From the NCBI GenBank assembly GCA_015486905.1, contig WFQV01000061.1:1-7464 (forward strand): a stretch of 7,464 bases of DNA, given 5' to 3'. Of this stretch, positions 6,417 to 7,464 are shown piece by piece. How positions within the stretch are numbered: position 1 is the first letter of the stretch; each line of letters starts with the position of its first letter. This DNA comes from Melioribacteraceae bacterium. GTDB taxonomy: Bacteria > Bacteroidota > Ignavibacteria > Ignavibacteriales > Melioribacteraceae. The translations under genes and the position numbers were made by a program. The notes under the pieces were generated by a model. It searched no databases and was not told where the DNA came from. It saw only the letters and a program-made list of their open reading frames with translations.

Positions 6417-6851
6417 GTGGATAAGGATAATCTAATAGAAAAAATAAAGGAAGCGCTGGAAAGCTTCGAAGATATTGAGTTCGCGTTTATTTTTGGTTCT
6501 TACGCAAGAGGAAATGAAAAACGTATGAGTGATGTTGACATTGCCGTTCATTTTTCTTCCGATATAGATTTGTTAGAATTGGGAAAAATTATTGCAAAAT
6601 TAGAAGCGATAACAAAACGAAAAGTCGATTTTGTTACATTAAATAATCTTTACAAAAAGAATCCGTTGTTAGCGTTTGAAATAATTAAAAATTCAAGGTT
6701 GCTTTTTGTTAGAGATATTGAAAAACTTATTTCTTTCAAAACACAAACTCAGTTGGAATATTTTGACACTGAGAAATTAAGAAAAGAGACAAGAGAAACT
6801 TTCGGAAAGAGGATTTCGGAAAAGAAATTCGGTAAAAGAAATTATGCTTGA
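6417..6851 (+). CDS. mntA: MNT-family minimal nucleotidyltransferase, antitoxin of HEPN/MNT module
   Basis: This 144-residue protein has the polymerase-beta-like nucleotidyltransferase signature GSX10DXD: G27-S28, then D39 and D41 in SDVDIAV. A third acidic residue, D71, lies in KRKVDFVTL, so the metal-binding triad is complete. In characterised HepT/MntA pairs the MntA protein neutralises the toxin by transferring AMP from ATP to a tyrosine of the HEPN protein. Here the expected target is Y102 of the next gene product. The C-terminal third (LLFVRDIEKLISFKTQTQLEYFD onward) fits the tail of this MntA subfamily and ends in a basic stretch with two FGKR motifs. The start is a GTG with weak SD GGTG 8 nt upstream; the downstream paralogue begins at the matching place, supporting this choice. 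The last 8 bases overlap hepT, so translation is probably coupled. An imperfect 13/14-bp repeat lies in its 3' end. Confidence 0.92.
   Translation: MDKDNLIEKIKEALESFEDIEFAFIFGSYARGNEKRMSDVDIAVHFSSDIDLLELGKIIAKLEAITKRKVDFVTLNNLYKKNPLLAFEIIKNSRLLFVRDIEKLISFKTQTQLEYFDTEKLRKETRETFGKRISEKKFGKRNYA
6441..6515 (+). repeat. direct repeat, copy 1 (5' part of mntA)
   Basis: Bases 6441-6515 align without gaps to 7276-7350 at a constant offset of 835 bp with about 90% identity. The longest identical run is 23 bp (from 6456). Most differences are silent. The pair encodes the segment from IKE to the GSYARGN loop of both nucleotidyltransferases. Confidence 0.75.
6800..6841 (+). repeat. imperfect 13/14-bp triple repeat in the 3' end of mntA
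   Basis: The core TTCGG plus an A/G-rich tail occurs three times, with CGG at 6803, 6817 and 6830 (periods 14 and 13). Units include TTTCGGAAAGAGGA and TTTCGGAAAAGAAA. The period is not a multiple of three, so gain or loss of a unit would shift the antitoxin frame just before the toxin start codon. Confidence 0.45.
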
Positions 6852-7239
6852 ACGCCTTAAACAACTTGAGATTAATGTAGCTGAGCTTGAATCGATTAAA
6901 GCAAAATTTAATGAAAACGAGATAAAAAAGGATATTCAAAAAGAATGGGTTTTGCGTTACGGACTGCTGGAATCAATTCAAATAGTAATAGATGTTTCTT
7001 GTTATCTTGCCAATAAAATGAATCTTGGAAATCCTCAAACATACTCGGAATGTGTCGAATTATTACAAAAGCACGGTTACATAAGTTCGGAGCTATCCGA
7101 AAAATTAATCGGTATGATTGGTTTGAGAAACTTGTTGGTTCATGAATATATTTCAATTGATATTACAAAATTATACTCATTGCTGAATAATTTAAACGAT
7201 TTTTCAAGTTTTGCAGAAGCCGTTAAAAATGCTATTTAA
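6844..7239 (+). CDS. hepT: HEPN-domain RNase toxin (HepT/DUF86 type) of HEPN/MNT module
   Basis: This 131-residue, all-helical protein carries the hallmark RX4HXY motif: R95, four residues (NLLV), H100, E101, Y102 in GLRNLLVHEY. R and H form the active site of HEPN ribonucleases, which work as dimers and cut RNA; the tyrosine is where MntA places AMP in studied systems. The HepT pattern is present along the whole length: an N-terminal helix pair (MLERLKQLEINVAELESI), the WVLRYGLLESIQIVIDVSCYLANKM helix region, the NPQTYSECVELLQKHGYIS segment and the motif helix. All expected residues are intact and nothing suggests inactivation. The gene starts inside the end of mntA (ATG 6844, mntA stop 6849-6851), so antitoxin is made first and the two are probably translationally coupled. 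Some described cassettes have the opposite order. A second nucleotidyltransferase gene starts 9 bp after its stop. Confidence 0.93.
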   Translation: MLERLKQLEINVAELESIKAKFNENEIKKDIQKEWVLRYGLLESIQIVIDVSCYLANKMNLGNPQTYSECVELLQKHGYISSELSEKLIGMIGLRNLLVHEYISIDITKLYSLLNNLNDFSSFAEAVKNAI

Positions 7240-7248
7240 GAAGTATAA

Positions 7249-7464
7249 ATGAAGTTAAGTGAAGAACAAATATCAAAAATAAAGGAAGTACTTGAAAGCT
7301 TCGAAGATATTGAGTTTGCGTTTATTTTAGGTTCTTATGCAAGAGGAAACGCAAATGATTTGAGCGATATTGATATTGCTATTTTTCAAAATAAAAAAAA
7401 TCGAAGTATAGTATCCTCAATCAAATCTTTGTTTTTTTTGTCAAAATATTTTAAACTTTTGTAA
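7249..7464 (+). CDS. second MNT nucleotidyltransferase, short copy, probably truncated
   Basis: This ORF encodes 71 residues, about half the length of the first copy. Residues 8-46 (ISKIKEVLESFEDIEFAFIL to DIDIAIF) are nearly the same as mntA, and GSX10DXD is intact (G28-S29, D40, D42). After residue 46 the sequence (QNKKNRSIVSS...) no longer matches copy 1, and a TAA at 7462-7464 ends it before the third catalytic aspartate found in mntA (D71). It should therefore be inactive alone. AAGAAG at 7238-7243 gives a good SD 5 nt before the ATG, and the 9-bp gap to hepT indicates co-transcription. The tail has two 8-nt homopolymers (A 7393-7400, T 7432-7439) where an indel in DNA or reads could shift the frame. 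The single-base shifts I tried at the A run also hit stops quickly. It may be a decaying duplicate, the start of a second cassette, or an assembly-edge artefact; the window stops at the TAA. Confidence 0.65.
   Translation: MKLSEEQISKIKEVLESFEDIEFAFILGSYARGNANDLSDIDIAIFQNKKNRSIVSSIKSLFFLSKYFKLL
7276..7350 (+). repeat. direct repeat, copy 2 (5' part of the second nucleotidyltransferase)
   Basis: This is the partner of 6441-6515. The two copies bracket hepT and the rest of mntA, so homologous recombination between them would delete 835 bp including the toxin and leave one hybrid nucleotidyltransferase. Confidence 0.75.

Noticed and set aside
1..7464. CRISPR array, tRNA, rRNA, insertion sequence or transposase
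   Set aside because: No regularly spaced identical repeats, no cloverleaf or TTCRANY pattern in intergenic DNA, no conserved rRNA segment and no DDE or HUH transposase frame was seen. The only direct repeats are those described in the features.

Overview
The window is AT-rich and every gene is on the + strand. The best guess for the source is a low-GC member of the Bacteroidota/Chlorobiota/Ignavibacteriota group. This is inferred from the type of glycogen phosphorylase, the AT-biased codon use, the recognisable but short Shine-Dalgarno sequences and the AT-rich heptad-type intergenic repeats. It cannot be proven without a database search.

Region 1 (1-4953) looks like one transcription unit of ordinary metabolic genes. 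It holds an alpha-glucan (glycogen/maltodextrin) phosphorylase with an N-terminal DUF3417 domain (108-2675), an unrecognised 317-residue soluble protein (2726-3679) and a PLP-dependent DegT/DnrJ/EryC1/StrS sugar aminotransferase (3713-4882). The gaps are 50 and 33 bp. The unit is closed by a long AT-rich hairpin followed by a T-tract (4901-4953).

Region 2 (4954-5287) has no convincing gene. It contains a conspicuous GC-rich block with two mutually exclusive hairpins (5074-5103), a 7-bp tandem repeat (5134-5154) and a marginal 43-codon ORF.

Region 3 (5288-7464) has an accessory character. A 352-residue, very highly charged coiled-coil protein is followed, after a second stretch of 7/14-bp tandem repeats, by a complete MNT/HEPN toxin-antitoxin cassette. 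Its parts are an MntA-type minimal nucleotidyltransferase antitoxin (6417-6851), an overlapping HepT-type HEPN RNase toxin with an intact RX4HXY motif (6844-7239), and 9 bp later a second nucleotidyltransferase (7249-7464). That second copy is about 90% identical to the first in DNA over its first 75 bp or so, but it stops after 71 codons, before the third catalytic aspartate. By analogy with characterised HepT/MntA pairs, MntA should silence HepT by AMPylating the tyrosine of the RX4HXY motif. The partial duplicate behind the toxin is the most unusual point of the window. The module is a known class of system; no wholly new system can be demonstrated from the sequence alone.
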